From assembly GCF_019802055.1 (NCBI RefSeq), contig NZ_JAHVHW010000007.1:1203403-1267402 (forward strand): 64,000 bases of DNA, in the 5' to 3' direction. Positions 37,093 through 46,318 of the stretch are shown one piece after another (positions within the stretch are counted from its first letter, which is position 1; each line of letters begins with the position of its first letter). Under the pieces are notes generated by a model. It saw only the letters and a program-made list of their open reading frames with translations, was not told the origin of the DNA and did not search any database. The position numbers were made by a program, and so were the translations under genes. Source of the stretch: Ferrimonas balearica (GTDB taxonomy: Bacteria; Pseudomonadota; Gammaproteobacteria; Enterobacterales; Shewanellaceae).

Positions 37093-39147
37093 ATGAGCCA
37101 AACGATGTTTGCCACCCGGAAGGTGGCGTTTGCCGTCAGTGCCGCTCTGACGCTGAGTGCAACCGGCGCTCACGCGCAGGAGCAGGAGAGCAACTGGCCT
37201 GCTTACGAAATCGTGAATCTGAACGAGGTTTTCTCCGTCCGAGGTACCCTGGACAATACCCGTAACGGCTACGGTGCTGCAGTGAGCGGTGATGTCGCGT
37301 TGGGGATCGCAAAAGGCGTAAACGACGCCACCAGTTCCGAAGACGACAATGTTCTCGATGATGTGGTGGACGCCATCCTCCCGGAAGAATCAGTCAGTTC
37401 CAACAGCATTTTCCGTCCCTTTATCGGCAACAACTTCCTGTTTGAGCAAAGTGCAGCAACCGGCTGGGAGCCGACTTATGTACCGTTGCTGGAGAATAAG
37501 CCGCCGCTGCTGAATCCCGATGAGGATGAGGATGCCGACGCCATTCCGCGAACCAATGCGTTCTATTTCGGTGCGAGTGCTCTCGGACTTCGTGTCGGCA
37601 GCACCAGTGCCCTGCAGGAGGCACCGGTAGACAACCCCAACTGTGAAGTCACCGAAACCAGCACATGCAGCGAGTTTTACTACTACCGCAGTTTTGAAAG
37701 CCACGGTTTTGTTCAGTCCGGCGACAACTATGTGCTGCTGCCGCCTGCTCCGGAATCGACCGTATACGTCACAGAGGATGAGGAGTTGGATCCCACGCCG
37801 ATTAACGTCGGTGGTAACAGTGTTTCCTCTTCCATTAATGACAACGGGTTTGTCGTTGGCTATGCCTCGACAGCCATCTCTGATGCCTCAAAGGAAAGCA
37901 TTGATGGCTGCCTGAAGTCATTGGCTGAAACTGACGGCGACAACGAACCGCTTCCGATCGATATCTGTGTTCAGAATATGCAGAACAGCGGCGCGATGTT
38001 CTATCAGACTCGCGGCTATGTGTGGCAGTTGGACCCTTCCAATCTGGATATCATCAGCCAACAGGCGCTGCCGATGAATTTTGTCCCGGAGGAACTTCCT
38101 ACCGAATCCGACCGGGATAACGTGTTCCTCGCCCAGGCTTTGGGCGCTTCGGATACCAGCGATACCTATATTGTTGGCCGGGCCAATCAGCTGAATAAAA
38201 GCAGTCGCCCTTTAAGTACGCTCTATGCGCAGGCCTGGCGTGCCAACGGCGGAGGATACGACCCGTATCTGATCGGTCCCACCGTAGAAGACTCAGAGCG
38301 TATCGAACAATCGATCGCTTATGACGTCAACGATCAGGGTATGGCCGTCGGTGTGGTCCGTCGCTGGGTTGATGGCTATGTACGTAACAAGTTCGCGGTT
38401 GTAGACCTGAGTGCTGAGCCGGAAGAGTATCGCGATGGCCAGCGCTTTATGTTTACCGAACCCAACGACTTCTTCGACGGCCAATCTGACCTGGCGTCTA
38501 TCGCCCGCTCCGTGAATAACCAGGGGATCGTGGTCGGCAATATCGAAGTGGATCGGGTGAAGAACCTGCCCCGACGTGTACGAGGGTTTGCCTACAACAT
38601 CGCTGAAGACGATTTTATCAACATCAACGAGCTGCTGACCTGTCAATCCCGAGCCTACATTCCTTTTGATGAAGCGAATGACGGGACCGTTGAGATCGAC
38701 GCGGAGGGCAATAAGTGGAATCGGGTCGTCATTGAGGATACCGAGAACTTCTCCGCGCCGATCAAGTATGAAGCCGAAGTCATTGTGGTGGATGCCAATC
38801 AGATCAGCGACGATGGCACTATCGTGGCGACGGCATTGGTCAAGTTGCCCCGGGTTAAAACCGAGCAGATCACCGAGGTTGGGGATGACGGTAAAACCTA
38901 TATCCGCACCGTAGTTGTGACTGAGAACGGTAAGCCGGTTATCGAAAACGATGCTAACGGTAAACCCACCACTAACCAGGTACCACGCTCGCTGGTGCTT
39001 AAGCCGGTTGATGCTGCACAAATATGTTCTTTGACCATCGAGGACGGCTTGAATCCACCGCCTAACGAGCGTCAAGGTGCCAGCTTCGGTTGGCTGGCGC
39101 TTATGGCCCTGGCTCCGCTGGCCTGGTGGCGTCGTCGTAAAGGGTAA
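37093..39147 (+). CDS. DUF3466 exported protein with GlyGly-CTERM-like tail
   Basis: The 684-residue protein has a signal peptide (cleavage near GAHAQ, residue 29), a large acidic extracytoplasmic region with repeated YDVNDQGMAVGVV-like motifs typical of DUF3466 (HAF-like propeller repeats), and a tail of Gly/Ala-Ser residues, one hydrophobic helix (WLALMALAPLAWW) and RRRKG. The tail has the form of GlyGly-CTERM sorting signals processed by rhombosortase. It follows uup, as in the Shewanella group. Function is unknown. Confidence 0.85.
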   Translation: MSQTMFATRKVAFAVSAALTLSATGAHAQEQESNWPAYEIVNLNEVFSVRGTLDNTRNGYGAAVSGDVALGIAKGVNDATSSEDDNVLDDVVDAILPEESVSSNSIFRPFIGNNFLFEQSAATGWEPTYVPLLENKPPLLNPDEDEDADAIPRTNAFYFGASALGLRVGSTSALQEAPVDNPNCEVTETSTCSEFYYYRSFESHGFVQSGDNYVLLPPAPESTVYVTEDEELDPTPINVGGNSVSSSINDNGFVVGYASTAISDASKESIDGCLKSLAETDGDNEPLPIDICVQNMQNSGAMFYQTRGYVWQLDPSNLDIISQQALPMNFVPEELPTESDRDNVFLAQALGASDTSDTYIVGRANQLNKSSRPLSTLYAQAWRANGGGYDPYLIGPTVEDSERIEQSIAYDVNDQGMAVGVVRRWVDGYVRNKFAVVDLSAEPEEYRDGQRFMFTEPNDFFDGQSDLASIARSVNNQGIVVGNIEVDRVKNLPRRVRGFAYNIAEDDFININELLTCQSRAYIPFDEANDGTVEIDAEGNKWNRVVIEDTENFSAPIKYEAEVIVVDANQISDDGTIVATALVKLPRVKTEQITEVGDDGKTYIRTVVVTENGKPVIENDANGKPTTNQVPRSLVLKPVDAAQICSLTIEDGLNPPPNERQGASFGWLALMALAPLAWWRRRKG

Positions 39148-39162
39148 TTGGCCCTAAAAATG

Positions 39163-39187
39163 AAAAGGAGGCTTACGCCTCCTTTTT
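39163..39187 (+). terminator. Terminator after the DUF3466 gene
   Basis: The stem AAAAGGAGGC/GCCTCCTTTT with loop TTAC is followed by T residues. Confidence 0.93.
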
Positions 39188-39410
39188 TATTGCAAGGTTA
39201 CCAATGTGTTGCCTGCGTGTTGCGATTGACCGCCAGACCGACCTGGCCTTACGAGACGGCTAAAAATATTAATCTTTCTGACTCAGAAGCTTAATGGTCA
39301 TCTGCGATTGTCGAGCGTTTTACCCTGTTGACCTCGGTCGAAAAAACATCAAGTATTGACCTGAGGCACTTAGCCTCTTCCCATTGCACATCACTGTTAC
39401 GAGGGATGAT

Positions 39411-39593
39411 ATGCCAATGAAAAGACAAAAACGGGATAAGATGGAGCGGGCTTTCTCGCGCGGTTTTCAAGCAGGCTTGGCAGGCCGTTCGAAAGAGAAT
39501 TGCCCCTATCAAGCAGTGGACGCGAAGACACACTGGCTAGGAGGATGGCGGGAAGCCATTGATGGCCGAGAAACAGGATTGTTTTCCAAATAA
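39411..39593 (+). CDS. rmf: Ribosome modulation factor
   Basis: The roughly 60-residue product contains MKRQKRDKMERA, GFQAGLAGRSKENCPYQ and WLGGWREA, matching RMF, which dimerises 70S ribosomes to inactive 100S particles in stationary phase. The ribosome site GAGGG lies 5-6 bases before ATG 39411 but 12 before the second in-frame ATG 39417 (MKRQ, the E. coli start), so I used the first; the alternative is only two residues shorter. The rmf-fabA-lonH neighbourhood is that of E. coli. Confidence 0.95.
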   Translation: MPMKRQKRDKMERAFSRGFQAGLAGRSKENCPYQAVDAKTHWLGGWREAIDGRETGLFSK

Positions 39594-39606
39594 CCCCTCA
39601 ATCAGT

Positions 39607-39629
39607 GCCCTCCAAATGGAGGGCTTTTT
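39607..39629 (+). terminator. Terminator after rmf
   Basis: GCCCTCCA-AA-TGGAGGGC is followed by TTTTT, 14 bases past the rmf stop. Confidence 0.9.
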
Positions 39630-39674
39630 AAGGCCTGACGGTTGCCGTATGCTGGACGCATAAAGGAGGACACC

Positions 39675-40157
39675 ATGTCAGGGAATATCTATCAGTTCAA
39701 CGCTCAACTCAGTAGCGGCGAAAACCAATCCTTAGAAGCGTATCGCGGCCAGGTGCTGCTGGTGGTCAATACTGCCAGTGCTTGTGGGTTCACGCCTCAG
39801 TATCAGGGACTGCAGACGCTGCAGCAGCAATATGGCGAGCAGGGCTTTTCGGTGCTTGCCTTCCCCTGCAATCAGTTCGGTGAGCAGGAGTCGGGTGATG
39901 ACGCCTCGATCCGCGAGTTCTGCGACCTCAAGTTCAATATCAGTTTCCCACTGTTTGCCAAGATTGAGGTAAATGGCTCACAGGCCCATCCGTTATATGG
40001 CTGGCTGAAGTCTCAGAAAGGGGGATGGTTGGGGTCCAACATTAAGTGGAACTTTACCAAGTTCCTGGTGGATCGAGAGGGAAGGGTGGTGGAGCGTTAT
40101 GCGCCGACGACCAAACCTGAGTCGATCGCCGGCGATATCGAGAAGCTGTTAGCTTAG
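39675..40157 (+). CDS. Glutathione peroxidase family protein
   Basis: The 160-residue protein has the GPx fold: [15 protein letters not shown] with the peroxidatic cysteine at about residue 36, FPCNQFG with the usual resolving-type cysteine, and [13 protein letters not shown] with the catalytic Trp/Asn. It reduces peroxides, in bacteria usually with thioredoxin as electron donor. ATG 39675 has a strong AAAGGAGG ribosome site. The stop codon overlaps the convergent fabA 3' end by four bases. Confidence 0.93.
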   Translation: MSGNIYQFNAQLSSGENQSLEAYRGQVLLVVNTASACGFTPQYQGLQTLQQQYGEQGFSVLAFPCNQFGEQESGDDASIREFCDLKFNISFPLFAKIEVNGSQAHPLYGWLKSQKGGWLGSNIKWNFTKFLVDREGRVVERYAPTTKPESIAGDIEKLLA

Positions 40158-40693
40158 AAGCTGGAAGTGTCTTGGAAAACGCCCACTTTGAGGTCGGTAG
40201 CGCTGTAGATTTCACGGCCATCGACGGAGAGGGTGGCGTCGGCCAGACCCATGATCAGCTTACGGTGAATGGTGCGCTTGAGGTGGATGTGGTAAGTCAC
40301 CTTTTTCGCCTCAGGCAGTACCTGACCGGTAAACTTCACTTCACCAACCCCAAGGGCACGACCTTTCCCTTTTGCGCCTTGCCACGCCAGGAAGAAACCT
40401 ACCAGCTGCCACATGGCATCCAGGCCGAGACAGCCCGGCATTACCGGATCGGATTCAAAGTGGCAGTCGAAGAACCACAGGCTGGGATCGATATCCAACT
40501 CAGCGATGATCTCACCCTTACCGTACTTGCCGCCATGGTCGTTGATGGTGGCGATCCGATCCAGCATCAGCATGTTGTCTTTGGGGAGGCGAGGGGCATC
40601 CTCACCGAAGAGTCGGCCGTGTCCGCTTTCGACCAGCGCCTCTTTGTCGTACTCAGAGGCGTTAATGGGTTCTAGTTGTTCTGCCACTTGCAT
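40154..40693 (-). CDS. fabA: 3-hydroxydecanoyl-ACP dehydratase/isomerase FabA
   Basis: The 179-residue protein (172 in E. coli) keeps the active-site region [19 protein letters not shown] with its catalytic His and Asp, and the C-terminal [15 protein letters not shown]. FabA introduces the cis double bond in unsaturated fatty acid synthesis. The frame is open further upstream, but MQVAEQLEP gives a length closest to the family. It ends tail to tail with the peroxidase gene and lies just downstream of lonH. Confidence 0.95.
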   Translation of the reverse strand: MQVAEQLEPINASEYDKEALVESGHGRLFGEDAPRLPKDNMLMLDRIATINDHGGKYGKGEIIAELDIDPSLWFFDCHFESDPVMPGCLGLDAMWQLVGFFLAWQGAKGKGRALGVGEVKFTGQVLPEAKKVTYHIHLKRTIHRKLIMGLADATLSVDGREIYSATDLKVGVFQDTSSF

Positions 40694-40762
40694 CGTTAAA
40701 AACTGTTTTGCTTCTAAAGGAGCAAACAGATTAGCGAACACCTGTACGCCAAACAACTCCGA

Positions 40763-42526
40763 TCAGCTGAAACCGAGCCACCGCTGCCAAAATGGACGGG
40801 GCTCATCGTCGTCCCGACCGGCCATCTGGTCGAGCCGATCCTGAACCAAACCGTACAGAGTGCCCTCTTTAAAGCGATTGTCCTCGTCGGCAACGCCCAC
40901 TTCACGGCCGGTGAGAAGCGCCAACGCTTCCTCCACATTATCGACTTGGAACAAGTGGAATTCACCAGATTCAACCGCGGCGATAACATCATCACTCAAA
41001 TTCAGCTGACGAGTGTTTGCTCTAGGCAAAATGACGCCCTGTTCACCTGTGAGTCCGCGATAACGACATACGTGGAAGAACCCTTCAATTTTCTCGTTGA
41101 TCCCGCCAATTGCCTGCACATTACCAAACTGGTCAATGGCACCGGTCAAGGCCAGACCCTGTTTAACGGGAACTTCGGCAATGGTTGAGATCAGGCTACA
41201 GTATTCAGCGAGGGAGGCACTGTCACCGTCGATGGTTTGGTAGGACTGCTCGAAAACGATGTTGGCATTGAGGTGCAGAGGCTCGTCCTGACCGAAGATG
41301 CGGTAGAGACAAGCGGAAAGGATCATCATGCCTTTGGCGTGAATGTTGCCGCCAAGCTCGGACTTACGCTCAATGTCAGCCACCTCACCATCCCCGTAAT
41401 GCACCGAGACGGTAATACGTGCGGGTTCGCCATAACTGTGGCCGCAGTAATCGACAACGGTCAGGCCGTTGATCTGGCCTACCTTTTCACCTTCAGTATC
41501 AACACGAACCAAAGCCTCTTCGACATTGCGCTGGGCATAGATTTCGATGCTGTTGTGTCGGTGCTGCTGAGCGTGCAGGGCGTCGTTCAGTTGGTCAGCG
41601 GTAAGCGTGCCTTCGCCTTCGCACTGTTCGAGCAAACAGCCCAGGTCGTGCCATGCCAGACTGATTCGCCCCTGGTGTTCGCAAAGTCGACTGGCGTGAC
41701 GGGCCAACCGGGTAAGCGCAGGACCATCCATCTGTCGGCCTGTGTAATGAGCGGCAACCTGTTGTGCCGCGGCACCCCAATGCTGAGCGTCTTCGTCGGT
41801 GTCGATAAACCACTCAGGCTGGGATTCACCCATCAGGCAGAACAGGTCAGTAAAGTGAGGATCGAACGCGTGCAGAGTGTCGTAATCGATCACATCTCCC
41901 AGAATGACGACCTTACAGCAAACCGGGATCTGCACAGCCGACCCACTGAACGAGATGTATCCGCGCTTCAGTGCTTCCTTAATCATCAGCCAGCGGCTGG
42001 GCTTCTGCAGCAAGCCTTCTGCCGGGATCGCCAGAACTTCGCAGCTGGCTAAAAGGCCCGCATGATAAGCGCCTGCCTTGTCTACGGTACCAAGCAGGGT
42101 ATTACGCGACAGTGGCTGGTCCACAAAGCGCAGGGCATCCAGTTCAAAAAGTGACGTCAGCGTGGCGCTCTCTGGAATCGCTTCGCCAGTAGGCAGTTGA
42201 CGTTGGGCGAACCCCTCGGCTGACAGCTTCACCAATGACTGGGCGTCACCGTCGACAATCGAGGCCAGGATACCGGGTTGGGAGCAGTAGGGCTGTTGCT
42301 GAAAGAGGGCGCGGAGCAGGGCTTCACCATCAAACCCGGGAAAGGCCGTTACAAACAGATGCTGGTTCGCGCAGCGGCGAAACAGGGACCAGGCGTGGGC
42401 TGCTCGATCCTGTCCGAGTAACCAGGGACTGGGAAGGTCGGCAAGGGCTGATGGGTCCAACTGAGGGTAGTGTGGCTTAAGTGCCAAAGGGGCCAATCGC
42501 AACTGGGGCAAGAGGTGCCTCTCCAA
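40763..42526 (-). CDS. lonH: Lon-like ATP-independent protease LonH/YcbZ
   Basis: The 587-residue length matches E. coli YcbZ (586). An N-terminal region with a degraded AAA-like domain is followed by a C-terminal Lon protease domain whose Ser-Lys dyad is in TIDGDSASLAEYC and GGINEKIEGFF. I found no intact Walker A motif in the N-terminal part (TAFPGFDGEALL lies there instead), as in YcbZ. Directly upstream of fabA, as in E. coli. Confidence 0.93.
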   Translation of the reverse strand: MERHLLPQLRLAPLALKPHYPQLDPSALADLPSPWLLGQDRAAHAWSLFRRCANQHLFVTAFPGFDGEALLRALFQQQPYCSQPGILASIVDGDAQSLVKLSAEGFAQRQLPTGEAIPESATLTSLFELDALRFVDQPLSRNTLLGTVDKAGAYHAGLLASCEVLAIPAEGLLQKPSRWLMIKEALKRGYISFSGSAVQIPVCCKVVILGDVIDYDTLHAFDPHFTDLFCLMGESQPEWFIDTDEDAQHWGAAAQQVAAHYTGRQMDGPALTRLARHASRLCEHQGRISLAWHDLGCLLEQCEGEGTLTADQLNDALHAQQHRHNSIEIYAQRNVEEALVRVDTEGEKVGQINGLTVVDYCGHSYGEPARITVSVHYGDGEVADIERKSELGGNIHAKGMMILSACLYRIFGQDEPLHLNANIVFEQSYQTIDGDSASLAEYCSLISTIAEVPVKQGLALTGAIDQFGNVQAIGGINEKIEGFFHVCRYRGLTGEQGVILPRANTRQLNLSDDVIAAVESGEFHLFQVDNVEEALALLTGREVGVADEDNRFKEGTLYGLVQDRLDQMAGRDDDEPRPFWQRWLGFS

Positions 42527-42651
42527 TCAAAAAAACAATGCGCCACTATACCATAGCGCGTTTATTGAAGAGCCCGGTGCGTCGGTATTTGCCGTAAAGC
42601 TGTTCGCTCAACATCAATAAAGTGGGGTCTCAGGCAGGGATTTATGGAATA

Positions 42652-42667
42652 CTGTATGGATATACAG
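42652..42667 (+). promoter_or_regulatory. LexA (SOS) box upstream of the tyrosine recombinase gene
   Basis: CTGTATGGATATACAG is a perfect CTGT-N8-ACAG core. The surrounding 20-mer TACTGTATGGATATACAGCT matches the E. coli consensus at 16 of 20 positions. It ends 20 bases before the integrase start codon, where LexA would block transcription, so the integrase gene is probably induced by DNA damage. Confidence 0.75.
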
Positions 42668-42687
42668 CTTTTGGTAAATCTCCATCG

Positions 42688-43989
42688 ATGAATACTCAAG
42701 TCCCTCCGGCGATGCCGCTGTTCGATACCCTGCAACACTTTGAGTCAAGCAACCCCTATATCAACCAGTACCTGGCTTCTCTGGTGTGTGACGGGATTGA
42801 GGATGCCTCATTAACCTATGAACATGCGCTCGACTTTCTGGTGGAGCAGCGTCACAACGAGAACAACTACAAATCCCACCGCAGCGAATTAACGGGGTTT
42901 CTCCATTGGTGCTGGCGTGAGGAGGGGGTTTCTCTGGCGAACGTCGATAGGCGGTTGTTGGTTCGTTATCTTGATTACTGTCAGGCACCACCCGTAACCC
43001 TTATCGGGTATCGGAATGTGGCGCAGTTTACCCGGCTAAAAGGCGAGGATACTCGCAGGCCCAATCCTCAATGGCGCCCGTTCCTGGGCAAAAGGTCTCT
43101 GGGCAAAGTGCTTCCCTATCGGCTGAGCGTGTCTGCAATCAAAACCAAACTGGCGTTACTTTCGGCGTTCTTTACCTACCTCAATGATGTGGAGTACACC
43201 GACAGAAACCCCGCAGCATTGCTGTTAAAGCGGGCCAAAGCCCGGTACGCAGGCAACGCAGGCTGTGATGATGAGGCTCCAATGAAGGCATTTTCCGAAC
43301 TGCAGTGGTCTTACGTTATGGCTGCCGGGACCAGATTGGCCGATGAGGAGCCGGAAAAACATGAGCGTTCGTTGTTTCTGATCGCACTGCTTTACAGCTG
43401 CTACCTGCGGGTGTCTGAAGTGTCGGCCAGGCCGGGATTCAGCCCGGTGATGGGGCAGTTTCGGCGGGACAGTAAAACCGGTGTGTGGGGATTCTATGTG
43501 CCGATGAGCAAAGGTGGTAAGAGCCGAACTGTTGCCGTATCTGACGCGTTGCTGAAGGCATTGAAGCGTTATCGGCGTTACCTTAACTTGCCGGAACTGC
43601 CTGCGCCAAAGGAGGTTGTCCCCCTGTTTTGTCGTCATAGAGCAGCTCAGCGGGGAAGGGATACCGGAGAGCTCAATGCCAATCTGGGTCAGCGTCAGAT
43701 CCGAGACCTCGTTGATGACGTGATTCGAATTGCGTCGCTGGATGCGATGTCCGACGGCTTTGTTGATGACGCCAGGGAGATGGAGGGAATGACAGTGCAC
43801 AGTCTAAGGCACACTGGTATATCCCATGATATCAACCTTAACGGGCGTCCACTTTCCCACGTACAGGCGGATGCCGGACACGATTCCATCGATACCACCA
43901 GCCACTACTTGCATACCAGCCAGGTGGAGCGCCACCAAAGCGCCAGAGCCAAACCGTTAGACCACCTGGAACATGCAGCGGATCAGTAA
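42688..43989 (+). CDS. Tyrosine recombinase/integrase, SOS-box controlled
   Basis: From MNTQVPPAMPL the product has 433 residues. An N-terminal SAM-like core-binding region precedes the catalytic domain with the full set of residues: Arg in YLRVSEVSA, Lys in MSKGGKSR, HxxR in VHSLRHTG, His in AGHDSIDTT and the nucleophile Tyr in SHYLHTS. The start is placed after the LexA box, since the longer frame would translate through it. The 3' end overlaps the opposing recombinase gene by seven bases. The family is unassigned beyond tyrosine recombinase. Confidence 0.88.
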   Translation: MNTQVPPAMPLFDTLQHFESSNPYINQYLASLVCDGIEDASLTYEHALDFLVEQRHNENNYKSHRSELTGFLHWCWREEGVSLANVDRRLLVRYLDYCQAPPVTLIGYRNVAQFTRLKGEDTRRPNPQWRPFLGKRSLGKVLPYRLSVSAIKTKLALLSAFFTYLNDVEYTDRNPAALLLKRAKARYAGNAGCDDEAPMKAFSELQWSYVMAAGTRLADEEPEKHERSLFLIALLYSCYLRVSEVSARPGFSPVMGQFRRDSKTGVWGFYVPMSKGGKSRTVAVSDALLKALKRYRRYLNLPELPAPKEVVPLFCRHRAAQRGRDTGELNANLGQRQIRDLVDDVIRIASLDAMSDGFVDDAREMEGMTVHSLRHTGISHDINLNGRPLSHVQADAGHDSIDTTSHYLHTSQVERHQSARAKPLDHLEHAADQ

Positions 43990-45026
43990 AGTCCCTGGCC
44001 CGGATGCTGCTCGAAGTGACCAAGATCATCCAGATAGAGCATCAGGGTTTTGGGGTCCCGATGCCCGGAGATCTTCATTACTTCACTGATGGGGGCGCCC
44101 TTTAGCAGCGCGGAATCGATAAATCCGCGGCGCAAACTGTGGCCGGAGATACCGCCGTGACTGCTCGCCAGTCCAATCTCTTGAGCTCGTTTCATGATGA
44201 TGCGGGCCACTGAGGTGGGATGCAACGGCTTGCATAAGGGTTGCCGATTTCGGTTTGCCCTGCGAAACAGCGGACCGCTGTGATCAGAAAGGTACGCGAG
44301 GTACCGACGAAGTAGCGCGACCGGGCACCGTTGCGGATCACTGCCGGCTACGATAGGCACCTGGCTGAACTCGCTCCGGCGCTTACGGGTTTCAAATCCC
44401 AGATTGGCGCCGTTGGGGTAAAGGCGGATGTCTTCCACCTTCAGTGAAGCAAGATCACTGACGCGGAGTGCGCCAGCAAAGCCGACTGCCAACAGCGTCT
44501 TATCCCGTAGATCGATAAACTCTCGCTCCTCCATACTGGCCATCAGGTCTGCCATTGGGTCGCTGCCCAGACCTTTTGCCCGCTTGGGTCGTGAAGGCAG
44601 CAATCTGACAATGCCGGAAAGATGATCCTGAACCAGTGTGGATGATGCCGGATTTGGCTGTCGCCCCTGCTGAGCCATCCACCATTTCAGGGTCGACAAG
44701 CGACGACGAATGGAACGAACCGAAAGGGGAGGGCCGGATACCAACGAGGACTGACGTGTCCGGGGTTGGTAAACCAGTCGGTTCGGACGACCATCGCAGG
44801 CCATGTGGGTCATCCATAAGCAGAGATCCGCATCGGTTGCCCGGGCGGGATCGATCCCCTGTGCCTGACACCAATAGCCGTACTGGCGCAGATCTGATTG
44901 GCGGGCTTGCCAGGTCTTATCAGACAAACGAGCCCGATGGACCTGGTCCAGCAACGCCTGGTCCATTTCATCAACGGTAACACTAAGACCTTGTTTTGAT
45001 TCTAATAATGCAGGTGTCAGTTCCAT
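43983..45026 (-). CDS. Tyrosine recombinase/integrase, convergent partner
   Basis: The 347-residue protein has an N-terminal SAM-like domain and a catalytic domain with Arg in GALRVSDLA, basic residues in ETRKRRSEF, HSLRRGF (HxxR), SGHRDP (His) and LMLYLDD (Tyr), so it appears active. It converges on the first recombinase with a seven-base overlap at the stop codons. The two proteins differ clearly in length and sequence, so they are not a recent duplication. The pair sits between lonH and a matP-like gene. Confidence 0.88.
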   Translation of the reverse strand: MELTPALLESKQGLSVTVDEMDQALLDQVHRARLSDKTWQARQSDLRQYGYWCQAQGIDPARATDADLCLWMTHMACDGRPNRLVYQPRTRQSSLVSGPPLSVRSIRRRLSTLKWWMAQQGRQPNPASSTLVQDHLSGIVRLLPSRPKRAKGLGSDPMADLMASMEEREFIDLRDKTLLAVGFAGALRVSDLASLKVEDIRLYPNGANLGFETRKRRSEFSQVPIVAGSDPQRCPVALLRRYLAYLSDHSGPLFRRANRNRQPLCKPLHPTSVARIIMKRAQEIGLASSHGGISGHSLRRGFIDSALLKGAPISEVMKISGHRDPKTLMLYLDDLGHFEQHPGQGLY

Positions 45027-45133
45027 GAATATCTAAAGCAGTGCAAACGACAAGGTGATCCTATCCAGACTGATCGTTTAGATCAACTAACGGCAATTAT
45101 CTGATCTAATATGGTGCAGACCGGCACAAAAGA

Positions 45134-45151
45134 GGGGGCTTCAACGCCCCC
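45134..45151 (-). terminator. Terminator after the MatP-like gene
   Basis: On the minus strand GGGGGC-GTTGAA-GCCCCC is followed by TCTTTT, nine bases beyond the stop codon. Confidence 0.85.
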
Positions 45152-45159
45152 GATAGAAG

Positions 45160-45567
45160 TCATTCAACCTCAGAATCCTCCAACTCCCTGACCATCCAGG
45201 AGATGGTTTCAGAGTAGGAGTCCAGCTTGTACTGAACCCGAATTTTATCCAGCGCCGCAAGGGCATCAAGGTCGAGGTCCACTGCCTTTTTCTGGCGGGA
45301 CACTCGATGCAGGTGGGTACTGTATCGACGGCGCAACATAGGCAAACGACCAGCGCCAAACGTCAGTTCCACAAAGGACACCAGGTCTTCGCTAAGGCTT
45401 GGATCAGCTTGCTGTTCCCGACGTCGCCACTCAGGCAATTGTTGTTCCTGTACGCGAAGTCGCCAACTGTCGGGATCGGCCAGGCTGGCGTAACGAACCA
45501 GGAAAGGGGCAGAGCGGCTAAGCAGGAATTGGATAAAGTCGCAGTTTATGGGCAGGGGCTTCGCCAT
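45160..45567 (-). CDS. matP: MatP-like ribbon-helix-helix protein
   Basis: The 135-residue C-terminal part (RRRYSTHLHRVSRQKKAVDL then SYSETISWMVREL) resembles the MatP segment with RRKRHF, TRKKSIDL and TLSETIVQLIED. That segment is a basic stretch, a beta strand and an alpha-helical RHH dimer that binds matS sites and organises the Ter macrodomain. Length is slightly below E. coli MatP (150), lacking the last coiled coil. In E. coli matP lies beside ycbZ/lonH, so synteny supports the call, though two recombinase genes now intervene. A generic RHH protein of a mobile element remains possible. I saw no perfect matS 13-mer by eye in this window. Confidence 0.62.
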   Translation of the reverse strand: MAKPLPINCDFIQFLLSRSAPFLVRYASLADPDSWRLRVQEQQLPEWRRREQQADPSLSEDLVSFVELTFGAGRLPMLRRRYSTHLHRVSRQKKAVDLDLDALAALDKIRVQYKLDSYSETISWMVRELEDSEVE

Positions 45568-45828
45568 AACACACTAAAATGAAGAAACAGGGCGCTCATG
45601 CTATCACATGTGACAAAGTCTAAAACACTGATTTGTCAGGGGCGAACCCAGTTAATGCGAGGAGTTTCGACCTCTCAATGTGGTAGTAGATTGCATGAGT
45701 CTTTCTGCCTGTATCAATATCACCTGGGGTAGTGCCTCAACAACGACATTTTGGGCACCATGGCTCGGCAAACTCACCAAAATCATCACTGCCACATGTG
45801 GTAATGATGGTGGTAACCGGAGGCAAAA

Positions 45829-46026
45829 GTGGAAGGGATGGGACTGAAATTCAACCTGTTGGCGCAACAGGCCGCGAGCAACGGTTATGGGCTGAAGATC
45901 AACCATGACCATCCGGAACACTATGATCTGTACGCGCTCTCACCAAAGCAGCAGGACCATAGTGTTGAAGACATCAGCTATCAGGAGTTACTTAGTGAAC
46001 TTGCGCTGATAGATAAGGAGGACTAA
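45829..46026 (+). CDS. Small protein of unknown function
   Basis: The 65-residue protein begins with GTG, chosen because GGAGG lies five bases upstream; an in-frame ATG three codons later is possible. It has KINHDHPEHYDLYALSP in its middle and an acidic C-terminus; I recognise no family. It is divergent from the MatP-like gene. The promoter region carries a CACATGTG palindrome (45793-45800). Confidence 0.6.
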   Translation: MEGMGLKFNLLAQQAASNGYGLKINHDHPEHYDLYALSPKQQDHSVEDISYQELLSELALIDKED

Positions 46027-46127
46027 GCGCCGTAAAGAGGGCAATGATCCAAAATCTTACATGCTCAGTGTTAAATGGTATAAGCGCCCGGCCCAGTTAA
46101 GTGGCTGAAAAGCTGGATGAAAAAAAA

Positions 46128-46146
46128 CACTGTTTTACAGTGCTTT
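46128..46146 (+). terminator. Weak hairpin after the 65-residue gene
   Basis: CACTGT-TTT-ACAGTG is preceded by seven A residues and followed by CTTT; a modest terminator candidate. Confidence 0.5.
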
Positions 46147-46318
46147 ACCCTTATGTCGGATTTTGTCTCCACCTTTTAGTCACTTACTCCAGGTCGATCC
46201 CGGCCGCGCTATCAATCGCGAATGCATGACAACGCTGAAACCAGACAATCTCAGCTAAACTTCCGCCTCAGCAACACCCAACCCTCTCGTAGCCCAACAA
46301 AAAAGAAGGGGCGCCGTT

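Noticed and set aside
42688-45567. A RIT element (recombinases in trio)
   Set aside because: Only two recombinases are present and they converge; the third gene is an RHH protein, not a recombinase.
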